A stretch of DNA of 64,000 nucleotides from Thraustochytrium sp. TN22 (Eukaryota > Sar > Bigyra > Thraustochytrida > Thraustochytriidae): positions 124,001-188,000 of the forward strand of contig JABLUY010000010.1 in assembly GCA_013306675.1 (NCBI GenBank), written 5' to 3'. Positions within the stretch are counted from its first letter, which is position 1, and each line of letters begins with the position of its first letter. Below the pieces are notes generated by a model that did not search any database, was not told where the DNA came from, and saw only the letters and a program-made list of their open reading frames with translations. Both the position numbers and the translations under genes were made by a program. Below are positions 10,901 through 21,100 of this stretch, in pieces.

Positions 10901-13900
10901 GTACCTGATCGTCGGAATGCCACCCGGGGTGTCTGCCGAAAGGATTGCGGCGCCGATATTCTCGTCAATCACGTCCCGGTCCCCAGCGTCCGCATCCTTG
11001 TCCTCGTCGCCCGCCTCCTCGAGCTTGTCGGCCTCGCTGTCCTGGGCCGATGATTCCTCAGCCGAGAAGCCCAGGCGGAGCATCTCGTGAGAGTGAAAGC
11101 GGGCCGTGCAGCTGTCCGGGAAGCCGACCGGGTGAAGAGCTACCTTGCAGACCGGGCACATAGAGGTGGTGGCCCCGGTGCAGACAGCACAGATGCGCAT
11201 CTGCTTCTTGTCCGATGCGAAGCTGTCGAGTGAGGAGCAGGACACCGCCGTGTGACCACGCAGCGAGTCGAGACGCAGTCCGCGCCCAACTTCTGAGTTG
11301 AAGAGCGTCTCGCGCCCCGCGATGGACAGCTTTTCGTAGTCCTGGAAGGCGCGCTGTATGTCGGAGAGCGCCTGCTTGGAGAGCGTGTCCTTCCTTGTGG
11401 ACGACCGTCTCTTGGCCCTTGCCGCCGACGGGCCCGTCGCGTCGGGCTTGAGAATGATGTTGAGGTCCTCGTCGCTGTCCTCGTCGCTGTCCTCATCGCT
11501 GCCGACCTTGGCGCTGCGCCGCTTCTTCTTGGAGGATGCCTCCTCGACCAGGTCCACTTCTGCCTTGATGGACCGGGTCGCCCCGAGTGAGGTCGACGAT
11601 GGCTCGGTGATGGCCTTGGCGCGCTGCGAATCAGCGCCCTGCGAGGCGGCGCGCTCCTCCGCGACGCGCGGGAGCGCCATCGTGAGCATTTCACGCCAGA
11701 ACCGCCGAAGTATGCGGTCTTGGGGCCTGAGTTGTTCGTTCACGGCGGCAGCGCCATTCCCCGCGGCAGATGGCGAGGGCTCGACCGCGGTGCCGAGCGT
11801 GTTTTGAAAGGTTAGCGCGTTGCTCACGAGCGCGAGCGTGGACACGTTCAGGACGCTGGTCTCGTCCTCGACGGCGGCCATGGCCCGGACGAGCGCCTCG
11901 GGCAGAAGGGAGTACTGCGGGTCGGCGCGCTGCGCAAAGGACTCGAAGAAAATCTGCGGCGCCGATTTGAAGGACGCAGCCGGCTCGCACGGGTCATTGC
12001 GCGCGTCGACCAGGTTGCGAAGCGAGCGCCACAAGCGCAGGTGTGAGCGCAAGATGGTGCGCTCCTCGGTGGAATAGGTCGATGGCGCATCCGGCAGGGG
12101 GCCGAGCTCGCTGAGCCCCTCGTAGGCCCAGTCCACGTATTTGCGGTGCACGAGCAGCGCCTTGAGGAAGCGCTTGCGCACGTCCTTTGGCACAGTGACC
12201 AGACACGCGTAGAGGAAGTCGCCCGTGGGGCCGTGCACGGTGAGGAGCGCAAAGTCGGTGCGCAGCACGGCGGCAAGGGCCACGATCTGGGCGCGGCACG
12301 TGCGCGGGAGCGCCTCCCACCAGGCCTCGTCCCCGACCTTGACCTCGAAATAGTCGCCTCGCGTGCGCACAATGCGCTGCGCGTTGGTGGTCCTTCGTAG
12401 CGTGACGGTCTCGCATGCGCACACAACGCAGTCCGTCGAGCCCGGCCGGCGGAAGGCGCCAAGCGCGGCCGGCGAAACGCCAATCTGCGGGTGCTTGCGG
12501 CTCGCCAGCAGGCCGACGTGGCACAGATGCTGACACCAAGGCATAGCCTGGAGTTGCGCAAAGGTGGGCGGGTTGCACAGGCGGTGGAAGCTCTGCGCCG
12601 GGTCGCAGTAGGCCGGGTCGAGCGCCCAGCTGCGAAAGAAGTCGTTCGCCACGGTCTGCGTGGCGCTCATGTTCTCGTTGCCGTTGAGGATCTTGCGCAC
12701 CGCCAGGTCCCGCTCTGCCAGCAGCTGGCAAATGGACCCCGAGATCATGAAGCGCCGCAGCACGTACCAGTCCGCCGAGCCGCGCAGGCAGGTGAGCGGC
12801 TTGATGACCTTGTGCAGCTGGAACTCGACGTTTTGCAGGAACTCGCTCTTGGCTTCGCCGGGCTGCGACGGGTAAAAGGCCACGTGGCTGCGGTCCACGC
12901 CATCGGGCAGCTGCAGCGGCTCCACGGCCACGTCGCGCGCCATGCTCTCCACCAAGCCGCTCTCCACCTCCAGGATGCACTCAAGTTTGGCCTCGGTAGG
13001 GCCCTGGGCGCGGTACACGATCACGTGCTCGTGCTGCGGCCCGCTGCGGCCCTCGCGGGAGCGCTTCCGCTCCGCCACGAAGACCTCCGGTCCGCACCAT
13101 GGATGAGCACTCACGGTGGCCACCGCGCCCGCGCTCGACCCGGCCGAGCCGGCGTCCGCGCCGTGGACCTCATCGTCTTCGCCCTCGTCCTCGTCCAGGT
13201 CGAGCATGACTACGGCGCCGCCGTGCGGGGTTGCCGGAGCCTGGATCGAGAACGGCAGCCAGTCCGCCTCGGCCGATGGCACCTTGCACAAGAGGCCCGA
13301 GCCATCCAGCGTGTGGTCCATGACGGTCTCGTCCGCCGGCGCCGGCCAGGTCGCCACGCCAAGCATGCCGGGACTCGGCAGGCCGGTGAAGGTCGTGTGC
13401 AGCAGGTCCTCGCGCGTCAGGTCGCCGCTACCGCCCGCCGGCGCGCCTTCACGGCGCGCCGCCGGCAGCTTGGGGGCGTCCAGAGTGAGCGTGGCACCAG
13501 TCACCACGTCCACAATGCGCTCCTTGGCCGGGACCGACTCGCTCGCGCCGCCGCCCAGCGACATCCAGGTGTAGAGGAGCGACGACGCGCCGCACACGAT
13601 GCGTGAATCCATGAACACAAGGTCCTGCAGGGCAACCGCGCCTTCCTCGGACGCCATGGCGCTCAGGTTCTTCTCGACTTGCGCGCCAAGCCGGTCGTAC
13701 CACTCGCGATCGAGCGCCATTCCCTGGCAGCCCTCGCGGCGCGCGATACGAGCAACCTCCTCCTCGGCCTCACTGATGCCGTCCTTGTCGATCTCTCCGG
13801 CGCCCTGCGTGTAGTCAATGCGCGCCAGGAAACAGGCAATCCAGCACATGAGCTCGGCCAGCCCGGTGTGGTACTCGTCCTCGCTGTGCGGCGTCAGATG

Positions 13901-14227
13901 CTTGCCGCCGCGGTCCAGCCAGCTGGCGCCCACCATCACAAAGATATCCTCTGGCGTCAGCGGGGTCTCGTCCGACAGCTCGATACCCTGGCCCGCCACC
14001 ATGTTGCGCAGCAGCCGCCGGCAGCCCTCTTTGTGCTTCTTCTCTCGCTCGCCGTACATTTGCTGCAGCACCTTGGCCTGGTCCACCAGCGTGAAGGCGT
14101 CCGGCGTCGCGCGCAGCACCCATGTGCCTGCCTCCTCCGCTGGGGCGGTCGCCGCCGCCGCTGCCGCCGCAGTCGACGTCGCCGCCGCGCGCGCGGCCGG
14201 CGCCCGGCCGCCTCGCCTCTTCGCCAT
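3968..14227 (-). CDS. Giant putative chromatin/transcription protein with five AP2-like domains and three Cys/His modules
   Basis: An intronless 3,419-residue reading frame from the ATG at 14227-14225 (context GCGAGCATGG; the frame is open to 14470). Order from the N terminus: an uncharacterised globular region (about 1-900). Three related Cys/His modules at about 1007-1053, 1192-1236 and 1456-1502 have the plan CxxC...CxxC...LH...C...FHS. Five AP2-like domains lie at about 1706-1763, 1812-1872, 1945-2004, 2155-2214 and 2287-2342; each has YFGVSW-like openings, an AA..AD/VD helix and a closing GxLNFP/A. Poly-Ser/poly-Gly follows at about 2084-2113 (between AP2 domains 3 and 4), a polyQ tract with C/E/R interruptions at about 2840-2970, and two Trp-rich modules near the end. 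AP2 domains bind DNA in plants, apicomplexans and homing proteins, so a sequence-specific chromatin protein is inferred. The Cys/His modules resemble the zinc-binding tail of PiggyBac transposases, but I see no DDE core. A single uninterrupted gene is the simplest reading; two fused models cannot be excluded. Confidence 0.8.
5310..5706 (-). repeat. Imperfect CAG/CAA tract encoding polyQ inside the giant AP2 gene
   Basis: On the plus strand the stretch reads as CTG/TTG runs with interspersed CTC GCA. On the coding strand this gives long Q runs broken by C, E, R and H. The interruptions recur (CEQQQQ, REQQQQ), suggesting expansion by replication slippage and unequal exchange. The frame is kept throughout. 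Confidence 0.9.
7900..7975 (-). repeat. (GGC)n and (AGC)n runs encoding poly-Gly and poly-Ser
   Basis: Adjacent CCG and CTG runs on the plus strand encode about ten Gly and sixteen Ser between AP2-like domains 3 and 4 of the giant protein. They likely form a flexible linker and are prone to length polymorphism. Confidence 0.9.
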
Positions 14228-15366
14228 GCTCGCCACCAGGGCCGACGGCCGACCTGCTCGCTCGGCGCACGCGCCCTCGTCCGCTCGCTCCGCCGGCGCC
14301 AGCGCCGCGCGCCGCCGCCGCGCGCCGCCGCACCCCGCGCGCGCGCGCGCGCTCCGGGTCTGCCGCAGCCTATCTCTCGCGCAACCACCGTCGTGATCTG
14401 ATCCCCGTTTTCTGCCTCTGCTCCAAACGATGGTTGGGCCAGGATTTCCTCGCCCAACGAACAGCCACAAGTCACGGTCACGGTCACGGTCCGAGTCACG
14501 GTCACGGTCACGGTCCGAGTCACGGTCACGGTCATGGTGGCCGCCGCCATCCGAGTCGGGAGCTTGCTCAGCTTGGCTTATCGAGGCGCGCGAGAGGCGC
14601 TTGCGCAGAACTCGAGGAGCGGCCTGCAGAGAGCAACGCCAGCGAGCACGATGATCGGTTGTGGCTGCTAGGGCGAGCCGGCAGCTGGCCTGGACGCCGA
14701 GTCGGAGCAGTCACATGCCATCTGAGGCGAGCGCATCAACATGAAGTGAGAGTGGGATGTAGAAAGGGCAAGGGCGTGGCGTGGGATGCGAGAAGTGCGG
14801 CGACAACAACCAAAAAAAAAAGAGGCTCATGCGCCGCTTTGCTTTCTATCTCAATCGAGACGTGGAACTCAGCTCAAGCGCCTTTGATAAATACTGCCCA
14901 ACATTCCACTGCAGTGTGACTTTGGCGCGCTGCACGCGTGCCGCAGCAGCCTTTCCCTCGCTCGCGGCTCGCAACATGGACGCGCACGCGCGCGGCGCGT
15001 CCATCCTTTTTTTTTACACTCCGAGTCCACGTCCGCCGCGGTCGCTGTTCGGTGTCCAGCTCCGGGTCGACCTCGCCGAAACGAAACGAAAGCGAAGCGA
15101 ATCGCTCATGCCCATGAGGAGCCCAGCTCCGCGTCCCAGGTGAGCCTTGGCTCCGGCCGCGCAAGGGCGCGTCCGCGCCGACTAGCCTCGCGCTCGCGCC
15201 GGCGGCCGGCCGCGGGCGTCCGAGCCTCGGCGCGGAGTCCGCGCCCGCGCCGCGCATTGACAGTCATGGTCACAGGCACCGCCGAGGCGCACACGGGGAC
15301 TGTCGAGATCTGTCGCGCGCGGCTGCGCGGCGCGGACACGCCGCGCCGCGACGCGGCGTGGCCCGC

Positions 15367-15402
<36 letters not shown>

Positions 15403-15556
15403 AGGGCCGCTTCCAAAGCCGCGGGGGGCGAGGGCGGGCGAGCGGGCGGGCGAGCGGGCGGCGTCGGGACTGCAGAGTCGAAACTGGAAAGCTAGAAGCT
15501 TCGGCGAGAGAGAGGGAGAGAGAGCCGCGAGGCGCAGTCCTTCTGACAGGTTAGCC
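14228..15556. other. Divergent intergenic region between the giant AP2 gene and the secreted Cys-rich gene
   Basis: About 1.3 kb shared upstream region. A 24-bp unit built on GTCACG and ending in CCGAGTC is repeated about 2.6 times at 14471-14536, and short homopolymers occur (A-run near 14812, T-run near 15008). Open frames on both strands have R/A/P-rich low-complexity products and no recognisable domain. Promoters of both genes are expected here; no TATA box is convincing. Confidence 0.5.
14471..14536. repeat. 24-bp minisatellite upstream of the giant AP2 gene
   Basis: The unit GTCACGGTCACGGTCACG plus GTCCGA is repeated two full times and partly a third time with almost no divergence. It lies about 245 bp upstream of the chosen start of the minus-strand gene, within the longer open frame. 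Confidence 0.85.
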
Positions 15557-16657
15557 ATGCGGTACTTTCGGGCGTGCGCGCTCGTGGGCGTGGCGGTGGC
15601 CATGGCGTATGCGCAGGGCAGCCCGCTGCGCGGAAACCGTGTGCTGAGCGTGGTCAAGGACAAGGTGGAGGCGCTGCTTCAGGAGCACCGCATCACGTAC
15701 GATGAGGCCCGCGAGCTGGCCACCGCGCTGCTGGCGCACGACCTCAACCTGGATGCATCGGGCGACAGCTTCCGGGAGCTGGATATGGCACGCGCGGTAG
15801 ACGCGGCCGGCTTCGAGGCGGAGGAGGACGAGGACGAGGATAGGGAGCGGCGCGCCCTCGCGAGCTCGTCCCGGGGTGCGGGTCGCCGCGACCTGGGCAA
15901 GAAGAAGAAGAGCAAGAGCAAGAGCAAGGGCAGCTCCAAGGCGGCCAAGGCGGCGGCCAAGGCGCAGGCCAAGACGCTGGCCCAGCTCACGGATCTGCAG
16001 AACAACTACCCCGAGGTGTGCACTACCATCTACGAGGAGTGGCTGGCGCGCGATGAGGACACGCAGTTCTCTACGTGCATCAACAACCCCATGACCTCGG
16101 CCATGATCAACCAGAACGGTGACAGCTGCCTGTCGCTGGACCGCACCGGCTGTGTGACGACCGACGGCTGCATGTGGGTGGCCAATATGTGGGCGACCGG
16201 CATCAAGGCCAAGGGCAAGCAGGTGTGCGTGCCGGACCCGTGCTACCGCATCAACAATGGTCAGTGCACGATCCAGCACACGGGTGGCCGCTGCGTGTGG
16301 TACACCAAGGAGATGAATGCGAAGCGCGGCTTTAGCACGGCGGGCTGCTACCAGAGCCCGTGCAACAATCCGCTCAAGAACAACCAGAAGGGCTGCGAGG
16401 CCGCCAGCAACGACTCCTACGAGTGCACCTGGTGCGGCAAGACGCTCGGCTGCCAGAATGCCAAGCGCACCTCCACGGCGCAGTGCTGGAACATTGGCTC
16501 GCTCGAGGGGTGCAACAGCTGCACCAACAAGCAACTCTCCGAGACGCCCAACTGCCAGAGCGAAGAATGCAATGCCAACTGCTGCCAGTCGCCCTACTGC
16601 ACGTGTCTGGCGGACCGCTCCGACTCGAGCGTCTCGCTGCAGATCGGCAACTCCTGA
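15557..16657 (+). CDS. Secreted cysteine-rich protein with tandem Cys modules
   Basis: A 366-residue protein from the ATG at 15557 (context TTAGCCATGC). The frame is open upstream to 15140 but that part is low-complexity. The N terminus MRYFRACALVGVAVAMAYAQ is a clear signal peptide with likely cleavage after AYA. A helical acidic stretch follows (EEDEDEDRE), then a Lys/Ser/Ala-rich segment (KKKKSKSKSKGSSKAAK), then from about residue 150 a cysteine-rich region. That region has roughly three related modules of the plan GC...C.W....G....C..C, ending in SECNANCCQSPYCTC-like clusters. No TM or GPI signal is obvious, so it is probably a secreted or cell-surface/matrix protein. I do not recognise the family. 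It converges on MED4, 242 bp away. Confidence 0.8.
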   Translation: MRYFRACALVGVAVAMAYAQGSPLRGNRVLSVVKDKVEALLQEHRITYDEARELATALLAHDLNLDASGDSFRELDMARAVDAAGFEAEEDEDEDRERRALASSSRGAGRRDLGKKKKSKSKSKGSSKAAKAAAKAQAKTLAQLTDLQNNYPEVCTTIYEEWLARDEDTQFSTCINNPMTSAMINQNGDSCLSLDRTGCVTTDGCMWVANMWATGIKAKGKQVCVPDPCYRINNGQCTIQHTGGRCVWYTKEMNAKRGFSTAGCYQSPCNNPLKNNQKGCEAASNDSYECTWCGKTLGCQNAKRTSTAQCWNIGSLEGCNSCTNKQLSETPNCQSEECNANCCQSPYCTCLADRSDSSVSLQIGNS

Positions 16658-16899
16658 TTAGACGAGGCCAATGGCCGAGTACGAGAACCTGGAAGCGGAA
16701 GCCGCAATGGCTCGAACCAGGCCCGGCCCCTCTCGCAGCCTGCGAGACCTCATCTGTATCTGTGTGTTTGTTGAAATCCATTGAAAGTTTTTTTTAAAAT
16801 GCCATTGTCCTCAACCCCCGGCCAAGTCCGCGCCCGAATCGCAGATGGCTCAGAAGGGAAGGTGCTGCGTGACGGCACAAAGCGTCACAAAGCGTCACA

Positions 16900-16923
16900 C
16901 TACAAGTCAAAGAGGTCGCCCTC

Positions 16924-16960
<37 letters not shown>

Positions 16961-17832
16961 TCGTCATCGTCGTCATCGTCATCATCGCCGTCCTCGTCGC
17001 CGCCGGCGCCGTCGTCGTCGCCGCCTTCGCCCTGGTCCGCGTCGTCGTCGTCGTCGTCGTCATCGTCGTCAGCATCCGCGTCCTTGTCGTCGGTTCGGGC
17101 GCGCTTGGACGCGCCCTCGCCCTCGCCCTCGCCCTCGCCCGCCTTTCGCTTCACGCCCTCGGCGCCGGCAGCGTCCTCGGCGCTGGCGTCCTTGCCGTCG
17201 CCGTCCGCCTCGGCCTCGCCCGAGGCCTGCTTCAGGCGCGCCTGCAGCACAGAGTCTAAATCTGCGTACAGAAAGGTGTTGCGGATCTGCTCCTCCTGCG
17301 GCGCGGCCGGCTTGAAGGGCACTGGGATGGCCACGCCCTGCGAAAAGTGCCAGCCGGCCGGCGCCGCCGTCGAGTAGCTGAGCCGGTGCGCGTACTTGAG
17401 CACGGCACCGCTGTCGACCGGGCGCACCTGGCGCTTGCCCGTGGCCCTGCCGAGCAGCGGCTTGGCGGCCTGGAAGATCTCCTTCTCCACGTCGTTTTGC
17501 ACGGCGCGCAGCGTGTCCGAGAGCCGCAGGATGTCGGCCTCGCGCTGGCGAATCTCCTCCTCTTTGGCAATGATCTCCTTCTGGAAGCCCTGGTGCGCCT
17601 GAAGCACCTGTACGGTGACGCGCAGATCGTCGTGCTCCCTAATGAGCGCGTCGAAGGCCGCGTCGATGGCCGCCTGGCCGGCCTCGTCGCGCTTGCCGCT
17701 CGTGCTGGACTCCGCCACGGCCAGCACCTCGCGCACGCGCTGCTTGAGCCGTGCGATCGACGACCGCACCAGCGCACGCGCCGGCACGCCCTCGCGCGAC
17801 GCGCGGCCGTCGCCGCCGCCCGCCTCCGCCAT
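16900..17832 (-). CDS. MED4: Mediator complex subunit 4
   Basis: A 310-residue protein from the ATG at 17832-17830, which has a near-perfect Kozak context (GCCGCCATGG). The frame is open to 18066, but the upstream part is low-complexity. A coiled-coil core (about 25-150) has the register of MED4. It is followed by the diagnostic segment GAVLKYAHRLSYSTAAPAGW, matching the family's I.KYAHRIS...APLTW motif, with which MED4 contacts MED7/MED9 in the Mediator middle module. The C-terminal about 110 residues are a highly acidic Asp/Glu tail broken by a KRK/KRAR patch (possible nuclear signal), encoded by long (GAC/GAT)n runs. The usual family length is about 250-270, so the tail is an extension. 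It starts 278 bp from SKI3, divergent, so the promoter is probably shared. Confidence 0.87.
16924..17075 (-). repeat. (GAC/GAT)n runs encoding the poly-Asp tail of MED4
   Basis: Plus-strand GTC/ATC trinucleotide runs at 16924-16986 and 17041-17070 are separated by a Gly/Glu/Asp linker. They encode two poly-acidic blocks at the MED4 C terminus. Confidence 0.85.
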
Positions 17833-18110
17833 GGCGGCCACCGCCGCCGCCGCGACGTTGGCGCTCGCGGTGCCCTCGTGCAGCCAGCCCGCGCCGCGCG
17901 GGCCCGGGCGCAGCGCGGCGAGCGGGGCGGGCCGGACCGGGGCTGGTCTGCGCGCGCGCGCGCGCAGCCTGCGTGGAGGCGAGACGATAGACGAGATGGA
18001 TGGTTGGATGGATGGGATGGATTTGATTTTCAAACCTCGCTGCCAGTGCCGCGCCGCTCGCGCCAAGGCAAAGGTCAGATCGCGCGCGCGCGCGTGCGCG
18101 GGGAGGGGCG

Positions 18111-21100
18111 ATGAAGCGGCTCGTGCAGAGCAGCCAGGAGGCGCTCGAGGCCGGCAGCTTCGGCGCGAGCCTCAAGGTGAGTAGGCCTAGCCTGCATGAA
18201 GAACAAGAAGGTGATGATGATAATCAACGCACGCCTCGAGCAGCTCGAGACTGACGGCCAGGACGCGCGCGCAGGCGGCAAAGGAGGCGCTGCAACTGGC
18301 GGGCGGCGCGGAGAATGCGCGGCTGCACCTGTTGGCTGGACGCGCAGCGCTAGGCCTGCGGGACTATGACCAGGCCGAGACGCTGCTCTCCAAGGCGTGC
18401 GAGCTGTACGTGGATACTCTCACCTTGCTTGGCCTTGCAAGCCGCGGGGCGCGCGTCGCTGGCGAGGTTGGAAAATTAGGTTTGCTGACGTGCTGCTGCT
18501 GCTGCTGCTGCTGCTGCTGCGCAGGGACACGGGGCGCATGGCGGCACTCGCCCGCCTGGCGGACCTGTACGAGGAGACCAACGAGCTGAACAAGTTCGCC
18601 GAAGCGCGCAAGCGACAGATGCTGCTAGCCGCAGAAAAGGGCAACGAAGACAAGAGCCGCGAGTTCGGCCTCGAGGCGGCGCACGCCTTCGGGCGTGCCA
18701 AGGCGTACGCGGCGTCACGGGAGATTTTTCTACGCGCCCTAGAATGGCCGCTGGACGCGCCAGACCGCGTCGCGGCGCTCGACGTCCTCCTGCGCATTCA
18801 CCATGAGTGCGCCCTCGAGAAGCTGCCCGTAGACGAGCTGCACTTGATCTCGGTCGCCTATCTGCGCGACCTGCGCGACCTGCGCGCCGCGGCGCCGGAC
18901 GCCGTCAAGGAGACCTGGCTCTCGCCCAAGGCCGTCGCCGAGGTGGTGGTCGCCCAGGTCATCGCCTTGACTGGCGCGGCGCAAGTACGCAAGCTCTGCG
19001 AGGAGATGCTTGACGCGGCCGGCGCGGATGCCAACGGCGCCGAGCCCGACCCTGTCCGCGCGCTCGCGCGGGCCGCGCTCTTCTGGATCGCGCTTGACGT
19101 GGAGCCGGTGCCGAGTGGTGCCAACCTCGAGGAGCACCTCGTGGAGGCGGCCCTGCGCGATCACGATCTGTACGGCGAGCGTTGGCGCGCCTGGGCGCTG
19201 GCGGCGCGCCTGAGTGCCGCCGCCGGCCAGCCCGGCGAGGCGCGCGCGTGCTGCGACCGCGCCCTCCTGCGACTGCGTGACATGCGCGACGAGCTCGACC
19301 GGCGGCAGCGCGTCCTCGCGCAGGGCGCCGTGGCGGCACACGGCAAGAAGAAGACCAAGGTCATCTCCTTCAGCGCCGTGGCGGCCGCTGCCGCGGAGCC
19401 GCCTACAGGCACGCCGCAATCGCGCAAGGAGGACCTCGACAAGCGCAAGGCCAAGGTGCTGGCCGCCCTGGGGCGCGAGAGCGCGCGGCTGTGGGAGCTG
19501 CGCGCCACGCTCCTCCTGCGTTGCTTTGTGCCGGGCTCCAAGGGCCGCGCGCACGACGCGCGTGGCGCCTCGCGTGCCGCGCTCGAGGGCGCGAGCTCCG
19601 TGGAGGCGCTTGAGGACGCCAAGTTCGCGCTCCTGGCCGGCGCCAAGACCGCAATGCGCGCCGAGCGAGTGCGCCTCGTGGCGTTGCAGCTCGAGGCCGC
19701 CAGCTACACCATTCCGACCGAGGGCAACCGCTTGGCGCGGGAGGCCCTGGCCGATTTGGATGAGGTCGAAAACGAGGACAAGGAGGGCACCACGCCGACG
19801 CCGGAGGCACGACTCGCGCGCGCCGCCTTTGGCTTTTTCAATCAGGGCGCGCCGCCTTCGTTCGAGGGTGCGGGCCCCTTTGAGGCTGCCGAGGCGGGCG
19901 GTGCCGAGGCGGGCCGTGCCGAGGCGGGCCGCGCCGCGGCCGCCCTGGTCGCGGCCTCGGCGCTGCAGCGCGGAGACGCAGCTGCCGCGGCCGTGGCCCT
20001 CAAGACGGTGCTGCGGCCCGCCCCGACGCCGGGCGGCCGCTCGGCCCTGGTGACCCGCCTCGGGGTCGCCGATCGCGTGCCGCAGTACACGGTGGTTTTG
20101 CCTTGGCACCTCGTCCTGCAGGGTGAGGCTTTCCTCGCACGAGGCGAGGACGCCAGCGCGACCAAGTTTCTCCTCAAGGCGGCGCAGCTCGAGCCAGACA
20201 TGCCGCGCTGCTTTCACCTGCTTGGCCAGATCTACGAGCGCAAGGGGGACGCGGCCCGTGCCCTGAAATGCTACGAGAAGAGCCTCGCGCAGGAGCCGGC
20301 ACAGCTGGAGCTTCTGCAGGCCGTGGCGCGCGCGCATTGGGATCGCGCGGAGCCCGAGCTCGCGCAGGCCGTCTTCAAGAGCGCGATTGGCTTCGTAGAC
20401 GACCTCGCACACAAGGGCAGCGATGTGAAGCCCTTCGCGGCGGTGTACACGGAGGCCTGGGTCTCGCTGGGCCGCCTGCAGCTGCATGCAGGCAGTTTCG
20501 CGGATGCGGAGCGCAGCTTCCAGCGCGCCATCGCTGGCGATGACACGCGCTACGATGCTTGGCAGGGCCTCGGTGACGCTTACGCGGCCACCGGCAAGCA
20601 TGAGGCAGCCCACATGGCCCTCGCCACCGCCGTGGCCTGCATGCCTGAGACGTTGCCGGGCGACCAGCGCGCGTACACGCTGCTGCGCCTCGGTCGGCTC
20701 CGCCTGCGCAACGGGGAGCACCAGGACGCCATCGCGGTGCTCGAGGAGGCGAATGAGCTGCACCCGAGCCCGGCCGTGGACTGGGCGCTGGCGCGCGCCC
20801 GCCTCTCGCTCGCGCAGGCGCTCGTGACAGGCGATCGCTTCGAGGCCGCCGCGGACGAACTCTCGCGGGCGCTCCAGGACCTGGATCGCCACGGGCCGAG
20901 CCCGCTGACGGCCTTCGCGCAGCTGCGCGCGCGCCTGCACGCGATGCGCGCGACGGTGCTCCCAACCACCGGGTCCACGGAGGAGGGAGGCAACGCATAC
21001 ACCTCTGCGCAGCGCAACTTCGCCAAGGTGGTGCACGCGGAGCCTTGGAACGCGCCGGCGTGGCTGGCCATGGCCGATTGTGCTGCCCGCCGCGCGCAGC

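Noticed and set aside
9600-11205. Cys/His modules of the giant protein as part of an inserted PiggyBac transposon
   Set aside because: No DDE catalytic core or terminal inverted repeats with TTAA sites were seen, and the frame is continuous with the AP2 domains. It is treated as a host gene with at most a domesticated motif.
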